Positions 42,127 to 50,616 of a DNA stretch of 64,000 bases are shown in pieces (position 1 is the stretch's first letter; each line of letters begins with the position of its first letter). The notes under the pieces are model-generated. The model was not told where the DNA came from, ran no database searches, and was given only the letters and a program-made list of their open reading frames with translations. The position numbers were made by a program, and so were the translations under genes. The DNA lies in assembly GCF_020515695.1 (NCBI RefSeq), contig NZ_JAIWJA010000001.1:62001-126000 (forward strand). Reading direction: 5' to 3'. This DNA comes from Pseudomonas sp. MWU16-30317. GTDB taxonomy: Bacteria; Pseudomonadota; Gammaproteobacteria; Pseudomonadales; Pseudomonadaceae.

Positions 42127-43488
42127 TCAGGATGCCGGGTGCAGGTCCAATGACTGGGGGACCAACTGACTGACGACGTCGCGGGTATAGCGCCGATTCC
42201 ACATACCCTGCGAGTCCTCGCTCATGTGCCGGCGGGCAGGCGGTGGCGGTGTCAGGTCGTAGGTTTCGCCGGCTATCCACACCTCTTGAAGGGCGCCTCG
42301 ATCCTGTAGGCACTTGATGTTGCTCAGCGGGTTGTCGCTGAGTACCAGCAAGTCGGCCGCCTGGCCAGGCTCGAGGGTGCCGATTCGGTTGTCGCGCAAG
42401 AGTCTGGCCGGTACCCGGGTAGCGGTGTGCAGCGCTTCGGCCGGGCTCAGGCCGAGCAGATCGGTGGTGATTTCCAGCTCCTTGGCCGCCCAATCGCCGT
42501 ACAAGGTGATGGCGAAGCCGCTTTCCGAGCCGTTGAGCAGTGGCACGCCGGCTTCGAATGCGGCGGCGATACAGCGCCTGGCCGCAGCCAGTTCCTTGCG
42601 CTGGATATTCGGCCACCAGGCGTAGGAGGGATCCAGGGGCTGGGCGAATTGAATATTGTTGACCAGCATCAGCAATGACGGGCTGATGGCGGTGCCGTTG
42701 TCCAGTGCCGCGCGGATGCCTTCTTCACAGATACGCGAGCCGTGGTAGATCACGTCGACCCCCGCGCGGGCGGAATACAGGGCACCTTCAGTGCCCCGCG
42801 CGTGCACGCCGACCTTGCGGCCGAGGCGATGGGCCTCACGGACCATGGCGCTGATCTCGTCCTGATCGAAGGCCGCGTAGAGGCCACGCTCACGGTCGCC
42901 CATGGTGCCGTCCATGGCGATCTTGATCATGTCCACGCCGTCCTTGGCCTGTTTGCGAATCAGCTGGATGGCTTCATCGCGGGATTTGACCAGGATGCCG
43001 CTGGACACGTCCGGCGAACCGATCCAGGTCGGGTAATAGTCATAAAGCCCTTGGTGGGTGGTGAGTGCCGGGCCGGCGGTGGTCAGGCGGGGGCCACGAT
43101 ACAGGCCGCAATCGATGGCATCGCGCACGGCCGGCGAGACCATCCCCGAGCACGCGGGGTCGAGCACCGAGGTGAAGCCGGCGCGCAGCATGCTTTGCGC
43201 TGCGTGCAGCGCGCGCAGGGTACGAAATTCAAGGGTAGCGTACAGGTCGACTTCTTCTTCAGAGGCCGCGCAGCCGTAACTCAGGTGCGTGTGGGTATCG
43301 ACCATGCCGGGCATGACGAAGCGCTCGCTGTGGTCGACGACGCGGTCGCTGGCATCGGGCACCGGTGCGCCGTGGGTGGGGCCGACATGGGTGATGCGGC
43401 CATTGTCGATGATCAGCGTCTGGTCGCTCAAGGCCTGACTGTCGGTGGCCGTGAACAGCAGGCCGCAGCGGATGAATGTCTTGCTCAT
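42127..43488 (-). CDS. Amidohydrolase-superfamily enzyme (imidazolonepropionase/prolidase-like), unusual metal motif
   Basis: A 453-residue metal-dependent amidohydrolase. Ligands visible are His66/His68 (DTHTHLS), Lys189 (MIKIAMDG, probably carbamylated), His229 (GVHARG) and His249 (IYHGS). The usual GTDSG aspartate is here GSESG (Glu322), an uncommon change at the catalytic base position. No signal peptide, so it is cytoplasmic. It sits 7 bp after an alpha/beta hydrolase and 30 bp before the Rieske alpha subunit. Likely role: cleaving a cyclic or linear amide/amidine of the imported compound. Confidence 0.9.
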   Translation of the reverse strand: MSKTFIRCGLLFTATDSQALSDQTLIIDNGRITHVGPTHGAPVPDASDRVVDHSERFVMPGMVDTHTHLSYGCAASEEEVDLYATLEFRTLRALHAAQSMLRAGFTSVLDPACSGMVSPAVRDAIDCGLYRGPRLTTAGPALTTHQGLYDYYPTWIGSPDVSSGILVKSRDEAIQLIRKQAKDGVDMIKIAMDGTMGDRERGLYAAFDQDEISAMVREAHRLGRKVGVHARGTEGALYSARAGVDVIYHGSRICEEGIRAALDNGTAISPSLLMLVNNIQFAQPLDPSYAWWPNIQRKELAAARRCIAAAFEAGVPLLNGSESGFAITLYGDWAAKELEITTDLLGLSPAEALHTATRVPARLLRDNRIGTLEPGQAADLLVLSDNPLSNIKCLQDRGALQEVWIAGETYDLTPPPPARRHMSEDSQGMWNRRYTRDVVSQLVPQSLDLHPAS

Positions 43489-43495
43489 GGTGCAA

Positions 43496-44341
43496 TTACT
43501 CCAGCTCGGTGCGTTGCAGGAACGCAGTCAACACTCGGCACAGATCGGCCGTTCTTTCCCAGGTCACGTTGTGCCCGCATTGGCCTAACAGCACCGCGTC
43601 GGCATCCGGTCGCAGGCGGTTGAACGCCAGCGCCGTAGGTTCCAGCAGACAGGCGCGATCTTGCCAACCATGCACCAGGGTCATGGGGCAGGTGATGCGC
43701 TGGGCCGTCGCGAGGTCCAGAGCGACATCCGCCAACGCTTGCTGTGGATCGCCTAGCAACTCGGCGAAATACGCCGCAAAGGCAGAGTCGGCGAAGGGCG
43801 CGAAGCGTGCGGCGACCCGTTGCGCCGAGGGCTCGATGCCGGCGGCAGTCATCGGTGCCATGGCCTTGGCCAGCGCCGCGGGCGTCTGCGGCACCGTCCA
43901 GAAGTCGCGCAGCGCCTGGGTAGGCGGGCTGGCGCACAACGGCGCGCCGATCGACAGCACGGCGACGATAGAGGGCTCACCGGCGGCGCAGCGAAACGCG
44001 AGGGCGCCGCCGATGGAGTTACCGATCAAGGTCGCCGGCGTGCCGATGCGTTGCAGCACGGTGCGCAGTTGCCGCTGCCACAGCTCGACGTCGAACAGCG
44101 GCGCGCTGTGTTTGCGCCCCGAGGCGCCGAAGCCGATCAGGTCCAGCAGGTGCACCTGACCGTGTTCCAGCAGCGCATCAAGGACCGGCTCGAAGTTGGC
44201 CAGACCGCAGGTGCCCGGGCCGATGCCATGGATCAGGACGATCGGGCGGCCCGCGCCAGCGCTCCAGGACACCGCTTCGATATCCTCGACCCAGTCGATA
44301 TGGCGGGTCCAGCCTATGGGTTCGGGCGTCGTGGTGTTCAT
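43496..44341 (-). CDS. Alpha/beta hydrolase
   Basis: A 281-residue alpha/beta hydrolase: VLIHGIGPG oxyanion segment, nucleophile elbow GNSIGG (Ser about 113), Asp in VHGWQD and His in GQCGHNV. It starts with a 4-bp overlap on the ThiY-like gene's stop and ends 7 bp before the amidohydrolase, so it is firmly inside the operon. Ester, amide or C-C hydrolase activity all remain possible. It is not a close paralogue of the hydrolase at 39131. Confidence 0.9.
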   Translation of the reverse strand: MNTTTPEPIGWTRHIDWVEDIEAVSWSAGAGRPIVLIHGIGPGTCGLANFEPVLDALLEHGQVHLLDLIGFGASGRKHSAPLFDVELWQRQLRTVLQRIGTPATLIGNSIGGALAFRCAAGEPSIVAVLSIGAPLCASPPTQALRDFWTVPQTPAALAKAMAPMTAAGIEPSAQRVAARFAPFADSAFAAYFAELLGDPQQALADVALDLATAQRITCPMTLVHGWQDRACLLEPTALAFNRLRPDADAVLLGQCGHNVTWERTADLCRVLTAFLQRTELE

Positions 44342-45276
44342 GGCTTGGGCTCATAGCCGTAGTCGTCGAGCGGCTTGACCGAATCGATCAGGTCATTCTT
44401 CTTCATGTACTCGGCGAAGGCCTGGTAGCGGGTGCGATCAAAGGTCAGCGGGTTGCTGGCAATGAACGGCAAGGTGTCTTTCCAGGCGGTCTTGTTGAGG
44501 TCGTTGTTCAGGTCGGGATAGGCCTTGGCGAATGCCGTCCAGGTGTCGTCAGGGTGGGCCTTGAGGTAGGCAGTGCCTTCGGCCAGCGCTGCCATGAACT
44601 TCACGATCTTGGCGTCATGGGCATGCGCCTTGTTGGCCAGCACGATCAGTTCGTCGTAGGCCGGCACGCCGTTTTCTTCAGGCTTGAAGATGATCGGGGT
44701 GACACCCTTTTCCTTGAGTTCGGTGGTCTCGAAGTTGCGGAACACGGCAATCGCGCCATCGACCTGATGGGTCAGCAGTGCCGGGATCACCTGAAAATTG
44801 ACCGCGACCAGATCGACATCCTTGGGATCGACGCCATTGAACTTGAGCATGTTGCGGATGGTGACGTCTTCAAGGCCGCCCACCGAGTAGCCGATCTTGC
44901 GGCCCTTGAAGTCTTTCATGGTCTTGATCGGGCCACCTTCGACGGCAGCGATGGTGTTGAGAGGCGAGTTGATGATGGTGCCCACGCGTTCGACCGGCAG
45001 GCCCTTGTCGACGAGCATGTACAGCTGCGGCTGATAGCTCAGGGCAAGATCGGCCTGGCCGGCGGCGAGCAGGCGTGGCGGCACGCTCGGGTCGGCCGGT
45101 GGGATGATTTCGACGTCCAGCCCGGCGCGCTTGAAGGCGCCGCTGTACTCGGCGGCGAAAATCGACGCGTGGTTGGGATTGACGAACCAGTCCAGCAGCA
45201 ACTTGATATGTTCATCGGCCTGGGCCGAGGCGGTGCCGAGCGTCATCAGTGCAGCGAAGGCGAACTTCTTGATCAT
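44338..45276 (-). CDS. ABC substrate-binding protein, ThiY/NMT1-like
   Basis: A 312-residue precursor with a signal peptide cleaved near AQA/DEHIK. The mature start LLLDWFVNPNHASIFAAEYSG, PADPSVPPRLLAAGQADLALSYQPQL, GYSVGG and EENGVPAYDELIV are characteristic of ThiY, the binding protein for N-formyl-aminomethylpyrimidine (a thiamine breakdown product), and of close NMT1/THI5 relatives. The ligand here is probably a pyrimidine or similar heterocycle, but no TPP riboswitch or thiamine synthesis gene adjoins it. Instead it lies among aromatic-degradation genes. Stop overlaps the next gene by 4 bp. Confidence 0.9.
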   Translation of the reverse strand: MIKKFAFAALMTLGTASAQADEHIKLLLDWFVNPNHASIFAAEYSGAFKRAGLDVEIIPPADPSVPPRLLAAGQADLALSYQPQLYMLVDKGLPVERVGTIINSPLNTIAAVEGGPIKTMKDFKGRKIGYSVGGLEDVTIRNMLKFNGVDPKDVDLVAVNFQVIPALLTHQVDGAIAVFRNFETTELKEKGVTPIIFKPEENGVPAYDELIVLANKAHAHDAKIVKFMAALAEGTAYLKAHPDDTWTAFAKAYPDLNNDLNKTAWKDTLPFIASNPLTFDRTRYQAFAEYMKKNDLIDSVKPLDDYGYEPKP

Positions 45277-45306
45277 GATGTTTCCCTTGAAAAGGCGGTG
45301 GGCGAA

Positions 45307-46068
45307 TCAACGGGTATTGCTGGAATCGGGTACCCAGTACAAAAGCTTGCGCACGCTGATATCGACCAGTTGCACCAGCACGACGGCCATCAGCGCCAGC
45401 AGGAACAGCGCGGCGAAGCACACTTCGGTCTGCACCCGGGCGTTCGCGTTGAGCATCACGTAGCCCAAGCCGCTGGACGAACCGACCCATTCGCCGATGA
45501 TTGCCCCGATCGGGGCCACCGCCGCAGCGACACGCAGGCCCGAACCGAACGAGGGCAGGGCGGCCATCAGGCGCACGTGGCGCAGTTCGGCGAGGCCATC
45601 GGCATTCATGGTTTTCGCCAACTCCAGCCAGCCGGGCTCGGTGCGCCTCAGTCCGTCGAAAAACGAAGCCGTGACCGGGAAGAAGATGATCAGCGTGGCC
45701 ATGACGATCTTCGACGCCATGCCGAAGCCCAGCCACAGCACCAGCAATGGCGCCAGGGCGAACACCGGGATCGCCTGGCTGATGATCAGCACCGGCATCA
45801 ACCACTGCTGCAGGCGTGGCGAGAACATCATGGTCAGGGCCAGCACCATGCCCAGCGCCAAGCCGCACAACAGCCCCAGGGCAATCTCCGACAACGTCAC
45901 CAGAAAGTGGTGGCTGAGGGATTCGCGCCCGCTCCACAGCGCCTTGGCGACGGCGAACGGGGTCGGCAGCATGTAGCTCGGAATACCGGTGAGGGTCACC
46001 GCATACCAGATCAGCAACAGGCCGAGGAAAATGATCAGCGGCCGCACGCCGCGTTGCAGGCGATTCAT
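45307..46068 (-). CDS. ABC transporter permease, ThiX/SsuC/TauC type
   Basis: A 253-residue permease with six membrane helices and the EAA-type loop LELAKTMNADGLAELRHVRLMAALP near residue 155. The NitT/TauT/ThiX branch is supported by IISQAIPVFALAPLLVLWLGFG and GAIIGEW. ATG 46068 overlaps the stop of the ATPase gene by 4 bp (ATGA). Homodimer presumably; partners are the ATPase before and the ThiY-like protein 30 bp after. Confidence 0.93.
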   Translation of the reverse strand: MNRLQRGVRPLIIFLGLLLIWYAVTLTGIPSYMLPTPFAVAKALWSGRESLSHHFLVTLSEIALGLLCGLALGMVLALTMMFSPRLQQWLMPVLIISQAIPVFALAPLLVLWLGFGMASKIVMATLIIFFPVTASFFDGLRRTEPGWLELAKTMNADGLAELRHVRLMAALPSFGSGLRVAAAVAPIGAIIGEWVGSSSGLGYVMLNANARVQTEVCFAALFLLALMAVVLVQLVDISVRKLLYWVPDSSNTR

Positions 46069-46847
46069 TGATGCAGCTCCGTGAGAATTCGCAGCAGGCG
46101 ACCCTGGCTCTGCAGCACTTGCGGGTTGTCGGGGGCGCGGGGCGGCAAGCCGTCCAGGGTGATGGGCTCGCCAAGGGTGGCGGGATGACCGGCCAGCACG
46201 ATCAAATGGCGGCCCAGGCGGCAGGCCTCGAGCGGATCGTGGGTGATCAGCAGGGCCGTACAGTTGGTCAGCAATTCGGCGGCGAGGTCCTGGACCTTGG
46301 CGCGGGTGAGGGCGTCGAGTGCCGAGAAGGGCTCGTCCATCAGCACGATGGGCCGACGCTCATACAGAGTGCGGGCGATGGCCGCGCGTTGGCGCATGCC
46401 GCCGGACAGCGCAGCGGGCAGCAGCTTGTCGCGCCCGGCCAGGCCGACTTGCTCGAGCAAGTGGTCGGCCCAGGCGTCATCGGTTTTTTCGCGGCGCAGA
46501 CGCGCGCCAAGGGTGACGTTCTGGCGCACATTGAGCCAGGGGTAGAGCAGGTCTTGCTGGCCCATGTAGGCGATGCGCCCGGCCAGGGGCAGGCCATCGC
46601 TGCCCATCACGCTGCCGGCGCTGGGCGTGGCCAGGCCGGCAATGATCTTCAGCAGGCTGCTCTTGCCCACGCCGCTGGCGCCAAGCAGGGCGATGAACTC
46701 GCCGCTGCGGATCTCCAGGTTCATATGCTCGAAAATGGTCTGCTGGCCGTAACGCAGGGCCAAGTCCTTGACCACGATGCCTGGAGGCGTTGTGCCGACA
46801 GCAGGATTGGCCACAGCCGGCAGCGGCTGTTGGGTGATTGCATTCAC
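46065..46847 (-). CDS. ABC transporter ATP-binding protein, ThiZ/SsuB/TauB type
   Basis: A 260-residue ATPase: Walker A GASGVGKS at 56-63, Q-loop GQQDLLYPW, signature LSGGMRQR, Walker B IVLMDEPFSALD and switch His in ITHDP. GTG 46847 is chosen since AGAGGAA precedes it; the longer frame upstream lies inside the aldehyde dehydrogenase gene. Q-loop variant (MGQQDLLYPW) is typical of the ThiZ/TauB branch. It is 32 bp after the aldehyde dehydrogenase and coupled to the permease. Confidence 0.93.
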   Translation of the reverse strand: MNAITQQPLPAVANPAVGTTPPGIVVKDLALRYGQQTIFEHMNLEIRSGEFIALLGASGVGKSSLLKIIAGLATPSAGSVMGSDGLPLAGRIAYMGQQDLLYPWLNVRQNVTLGARLRREKTDDAWADHLLEQVGLAGRDKLLPAALSGGMRQRAAIARTLYERRPIVLMDEPFSALDALTRAKVQDLAAELLTNCTALLITHDPLEACRLGRHLIVLAGHPATLGEPITLDGLPPRAPDNPQVLQSQGRLLRILTELHQ

Positions 46848-46879
46848 AGGGTGGTTCCTCTTCAAACCGGTAGACGGAA

Positions 46880-48385
46880 TTACAAGCGAGCCGCGACGCC
46901 CTTGAGTTCGGTGTAGTCCTCGACGGCCGCGAAGCTGGCGGCGCGGCCCCATCCCGACTGCTTGTAGCCGCCCATGGGCAGGGCCGGGTCGAAGCAGTTG
47001 TGGATGTTGATCCAGACATTGCCGGCCTTGATCTTCTTGGCCATGCGGTGGGCGGTGGCGAGGTCGCGGGTCCAGACGCTGGACGCCAGGCCGAAATCGC
47101 TGTCGTTGGCCAGTGCGGCGATTTCGTCCAGGTCGTCGCTGTCGAAGGGCATGGCACAGAGCACCGGCCCGAAGATTTCCTCGCGGTACACGCTCATCTG
47201 CGCACTGACATGGGTGAGCACGCAGGGGGTCATGAAGTAACCCCGGTCGCCGACGACCTCGCCGCCCACCAGGTTTTCGGCACCGGCTTCGGCGCCGGCC
47301 TTGAGGTAGCCCGCCACCCGCTGCAATTGCTCGGCGCTGACCAAGGGGCCCAGTTCGGTATGGGGGTTGAGGCCATGGCCCAGGCGCATGTTGCGGGCAC
47401 GCTCGACCAGGCCGTCGACCACTTGGTCGTAGACCTTGCGGTGGATCAGCACCCGCGAGCTGGCGGTACAGACCTGGCCTGAACTGAAGAAGATGCCGCT
47501 GGCGATACCGGCAATGGCTTGCTCCAGATCAGCGTCGGCGAACACCACGGCGGGATTCTTGCCACCCAGTTCGAGGGTGAGTTTTTTAAGGTTGCTGGCG
47601 GCGCTGGCCTGCACGATACGTTTGCCGGTCTCGGTGGAACCGGTGAACGACACCTTGTCGACATCCCGGTGGTTGCACAGCGCAGCGCCGGCGGTTTCGC
47701 CGTAGCCGGTGACCACGTTGATCACGCCCGGGGGGAAGCCGGCCAGTTCGGCCAGTTCGCCGAGGCGCAAGGTGCTGAGCGGGGTCTGCTCGGCGGGCTT
47801 GATGATCACTGTGCAGCCGGCGGCCAGGGCCGGCGCCATGCGCCATACCGCCAGTTCGAACGGGTAGTTCCAGGGCACGATAATGGCGGCGACGCCGATG
47901 GGCTGGCGCAGGCTGTAGGCGAACATTTCCCAAGGCGTGGAGGTCGCGAGGGTTTCGCCGGTGATCTTGGTGGCGTAGCCGGCCATGTAGCGCAGCATCA
48001 GCGATGAGCCAGGGATGTCCACCATGCGCGTTTCGTAGATCGGCCGGCCGGTGTCGTAGGCTTCCAGTTCGGCGAGTTCTTCAGCATGGGCGTCGATCAG
48101 GTCGGCGAGTTTCATCATCAGGCGCGCCCGCTCGGCGCCACCCATCAACGCCCAGGCGCCTTTTTCAAACGCGTTGCGAGCCGCCGCCACGGCGACGTCG
48201 ACGTCAGCCTGCATGCCGTTGGGGACGTGGGCGATGACCTCGCCAGTGGCAGCGTCGAGCACGGCTATGGGGTCGCCGCCCAAGGCATCGCACCATTGCC
48301 CGCCAATGAGCATCCGCTGCTCACGGGCAACAAAAGCGGCTACGGTGGCCGATACAACCGGCTTGCTCAACAAGGTCTGAATCAT
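46880..48385 (-). CDS. NAD(P)-dependent aldehyde dehydrogenase (first gene of the Rieske/ThiYXZ operon)
   Basis: A 501-residue enzyme with all hallmarks: PWNYP with the oxyanion Asn, KPAE, FTGSTETG, LELGGKN with Glu base near residue 269, and nucleophile Cys in SSGQVCTAS near 303. It resembles betaine-aldehyde or hydroxy-aromatic aldehyde dehydrogenases. It heads the long minus-strand operon, with an 18-bp near-perfect palindrome 37 bp upstream of its start. It could oxidise the aldehyde from the alcohol dehydrogenase at 49572, whose gene lies across the GntR regulator. Confidence 0.94.
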   Translation of the reverse strand: MIQTLLSKPVVSATVAAFVAREQRMLIGGQWCDALGGDPIAVLDAATGEVIAHVPNGMQADVDVAVAAARNAFEKGAWALMGGAERARLMMKLADLIDAHAEELAELEAYDTGRPIYETRMVDIPGSSLMLRYMAGYATKITGETLATSTPWEMFAYSLRQPIGVAAIIVPWNYPFELAVWRMAPALAAGCTVIIKPAEQTPLSTLRLGELAELAGFPPGVINVVTGYGETAGAALCNHRDVDKVSFTGSTETGKRIVQASAASNLKKLTLELGGKNPAVVFADADLEQAIAGIASGIFFSSGQVCTASSRVLIHRKVYDQVVDGLVERARNMRLGHGLNPHTELGPLVSAEQLQRVAGYLKAGAEAGAENLVGGEVVGDRGYFMTPCVLTHVSAQMSVYREEIFGPVLCAMPFDSDDLDEIAALANDSDFGLASSVWTRDLATAHRMAKKIKAGNVWINIHNCFDPALPMGGYKQSGWGRAASFAAVEDYTELKGVAARL

Positions 48386-48677
48386 CGCTTGGCTCCGGGG
48401 AGTAGAAACAGAGAGGGAAGTCTCTGTGTATACACGGAGTTAGCAATAGCTGTGCCACTCGGCGAATTTTACAATCCTGTGCATGCGCGGGGCGGATACG
48501 GAGCGACTTCACCTGAACATTTGGGTTTTACCCGATTTTGCGCGGGTTTTAAGCAGGTATGAATGATCTATAAAGGTGCGGACGGATGCTTTTGTGAGCA
48601 AAAAAAGCGCTTTGGAAGACATATAAAAAATACATGGGAGTACCTATTTGGTGGTTTGAGTATACATAGAGCGGGGC
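48386..48677. other. 292-bp promoter region of the aldehyde dehydrogenase/Rieske operon
   Basis: No gene. It contains the GTGTATACAC palindrome near its left end and an AGTATACAT site (48659-48667) near its right end, 10 bases before the 3' end of the GntR gene. It is AT-richer than its surroundings, as expected for a regulated promoter. Confidence 0.6.
48422..48439. promoter_or_regulatory. GTATAC palindrome, candidate GntR operator
   Basis: CTCTGTGTATACACGGAG is an 18-bp palindrome with a single mismatch, 37 bp upstream of the aldehyde dehydrogenase start. FadR-subfamily GntR proteins bind TNGTATACNA-like sites, and such a regulator is encoded next door. Related sites: 48659-48667 (AGTATACAT), 49409-49420 (GAGTACACACGG) and 49528-49538 (TTGTATGCACA). 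Confidence 0.6.
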
Positions 48678-49337
48678 TTACCCTATTTCGTCGAGTAAAT
48701 CTTCGTCCATTACCCCTGTGCGCAATACATGGGCGCGCATCGAGTGATAGGCCAGCTCGGTGTCGCCGCGCAGCACGGCATTAAGAAACATTTCATGCTC
48801 GCGATAGGAGATTTCCAGCGAGTCGCGGCTGCTCATGAGTTCAGCACGGGTGTACGGCACGATGCGCAGACGCATGTTGGCAATGGTCTCGGTCAACAGA
48901 GCGTTGGCGGCGGCCATATGGATCAGTTGGTGCAGCTCCAGGTTGAGGGCATCGAACGCGGCGTGGTCGTCGGTCGCCAGGATGTGTCGCGCACGTTCGG
49001 AGAGCTTGAGCAATTCGCTGCGTTGCGCCGGGGTGCGGCGGCTGGCGGCGTAGCGGGCGGCGCTCGCTTCAAGGTCGGCGATCACCTCCAGCGTTTCGCG
49101 TTGATGATCGGCGGTGGAGTGGTCGACCACGATGGCGCCCTGGCGCGGTGTGATCTTCACCACCCCCAAGGCATCGAGCTGGCGCAGCGCCTCGCGCACC
49201 GGCGTACGTGACACTTGATAGCGCTCGGCGAGTTCGAGTTCTTCCAGGTGCATACCCGGTACCAGTTGGCCTTGGCGGATTTCATCGAGCACCAGGCTCT
49301 GGATCTTGCTGGCGAGGGTAGGGACGCGTCGTTTCAT
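48678..49337 (-). CDS. GntR-family regulator, FadR (FCD) subfamily
   Basis: A 219-residue repressor: winged helix at residues 10-70 (ELAERYQVSRTPVREALRQLDALGVV) and an all-helical FCD effector domain with FDALNLELHQLI and EHEMFLNAVLRGD, containing metal-ligand-like His/Asp positions. It lies between the operon at 48385 and the alcohol dehydrogenase gene at 49572, transcribed toward the former and away from the latter. With GTATAC-type sites on both sides it probably represses both until an intermediate, often a carboxylic acid, binds. Confidence 0.93.
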   Translation of the reverse strand: MKRRVPTLASKIQSLVLDEIRQGQLVPGMHLEELELAERYQVSRTPVREALRQLDALGVVKITPRQGAIVVDHSTADHQRETLEVIADLEASAARYAASRRTPAQRSELLKLSERARHILATDDHAAFDALNLELHQLIHMAAANALLTETIANMRLRIVPYTRAELMSSRDSLEISYREHEMFLNAVLRGDTELAYHSMRAHVLRTGVMDEDLLDEIG

Positions 49338-49527
49338 CTGTACAGGGCCGCAAAGGAGGATGGCGCTAGCCTAATAGCTGTTGCGTGCGTGGCAAAGGGC
49401 TTTGCGCTGAGTACACACGGAAATATCGCTATCTCTCAAGTATTCTGGCTAAATTCCAATAATTGCTGGGGTTTGCCGAGTTTCACACATCGCTGTGGCA
49501 AGGCCATTTATCGAGATGGCACCCTTC

Positions 49528-49538
49528 TTGTATGCACA
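49528..49538. promoter_or_regulatory. Candidate GntR half-palindrome before the alcohol dehydrogenase gene
   Basis: TTGTATGCACA, 33 bp upstream of the ATG at 49572, resembles the GTGTATACAC site with one central change. A second partial site, GAGTACACACGG (49409-49420), lies closer to the GntR start. Both are inference from similarity and position in the 234-bp divergent spacer, which holds no gene. Confidence 0.4.
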
Positions 49539-49571
49539 GCCCGCATCGTGATCCCTTAGGAAGCCTTCACC

Positions 49572-50594
49572 ATGCACATGCGCGCCGTCAGATATCTGGG
49601 CCCCGGCCAGCCGTTTTCCCTGCAATCGATACCGCGTCCCGAGCCCGCCGCCGGGCAGGTGCGTATCAAGCTCAAGGCCTGCGGCATGTGCCACACCGAA
49701 TTGCACTTTCGTGACGGGCTGCTCGACCTAGGTTGCCGCGACGTGACCATGGGCCATGAAATCGCGGGCGAGATCGAGGCCTTGGGTGCAGGTGTCGATC
49801 CGGCCCGGCTGGGTGAGCGGGTGCTGGTCTACTACTACGAAGGCTGCGGCCACTGTGAATACTGCCGCACGGGTGACGAACAGCTGTGCCCGGCGGTCAA
49901 GGCGCAGCCGGGGTTTTCCAGCGATGGTGGCTACGCCGACTATATGGTGGTGCGCGCCACCAACTGTGTAGTGGTCCCTGCGCATGTCAGCCTGGAGGAG
50001 ATCGCGCCCATGGCGTGCGCCGGTACCACCGCCGTGCATGCCGGCAAGATGGCCCGCATCCGGCCCGGCGATTGGGTGGTGATCCATGGCACCGGCGGTG
50101 TCGGCCTGGCACTGCTGCAATATGCGCGGCACATGGGCGGGCGGGTGATCGCCATCGATCGCAGCGCCAAACGCCTGGAGCTGGCCTCGACCCTGGGTGC
50201 CGAGCATGTCATCGATGCCACTGCGCAGGTCGATGTGGCAGCAGCGGTCATGGCCCTCACGGGCGGCGCCGACGTGGTGTTCGAACTGGTCGGGCGCGAG
50301 GCGACCCTGCGTGCCTCGCTGCAGATGCTGCGCCGCCGCGGCCGTTATGTGCTGGTCGGCTACAGCGCCGATGTGCTGCAGGTTCACCCTATTGACCTGA
50401 TCGTGCGCGAGATTCAGGTCATGGGCTCGGTCGGCTCGACCCTGCAGGATGCCCACGACATCGTCGATCTGGTCAGTCGTGGTGTTATCCGCTCGCTCGT
50501 CGATCACAGCATTGCGCTGGAAGATTTCGAGCAGGGCCTGCACACACTGGAAGAAGGCCATGCCCAAGGCCGTATCGTCATCCGTTTCGATTGA
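49572..50594 (+). CDS. Zinc-dependent alcohol dehydrogenase
   Basis: A 340-residue medium-chain dehydrogenase: catalytic zinc region CGMCHTELHFRDG and GHEIAGE, structural zinc cysteines CGHCEYCRTGDEQLC, NAD motif GTGGVG near residue 175. Start ATG 49572 (or 49578) follows TTAGGAAG. The reductase gene begins 22 bp after its stop, so the two form an operon. It probably oxidises an alcohol to the aldehyde used by the dehydrogenase at 46880, under the same GntR control. Confidence 0.93.
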   Translation: MHMRAVRYLGPGQPFSLQSIPRPEPAAGQVRIKLKACGMCHTELHFRDGLLDLGCRDVTMGHEIAGEIEALGAGVDPARLGERVLVYYYEGCGHCEYCRTGDEQLCPAVKAQPGFSSDGGYADYMVVRATNCVVVPAHVSLEEIAPMACAGTTAVHAGKMARIRPGDWVVIHGTGGVGLALLQYARHMGGRVIAIDRSAKRLELASTLGAEHVIDATAQVDVAAAVMALTGGADVVFELVGREATLRASLQMLRRRGRYVLVGYSADVLQVHPIDLIVREIQVMGSVGSTLQDAHDIVDLVSRGVIRSLVDHSIALEDFEQGLHTLEEGHAQGRIVIRFD

Positions 50595-50616
50595 ACACTG
50601 TCAAAAGGTAGTCGTC

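Noticed and set aside
44338..46847. Calling the ThiYXZ-like genes thiamine-pyrimidine salvage outright, with a TPP riboswitch
   Set aside because: I looked for the CTGAGA and ACCTGATC-type conserved parts before 48385 and before ThiM and found none; the operon context is degradative. Gene symbols were therefore withheld.
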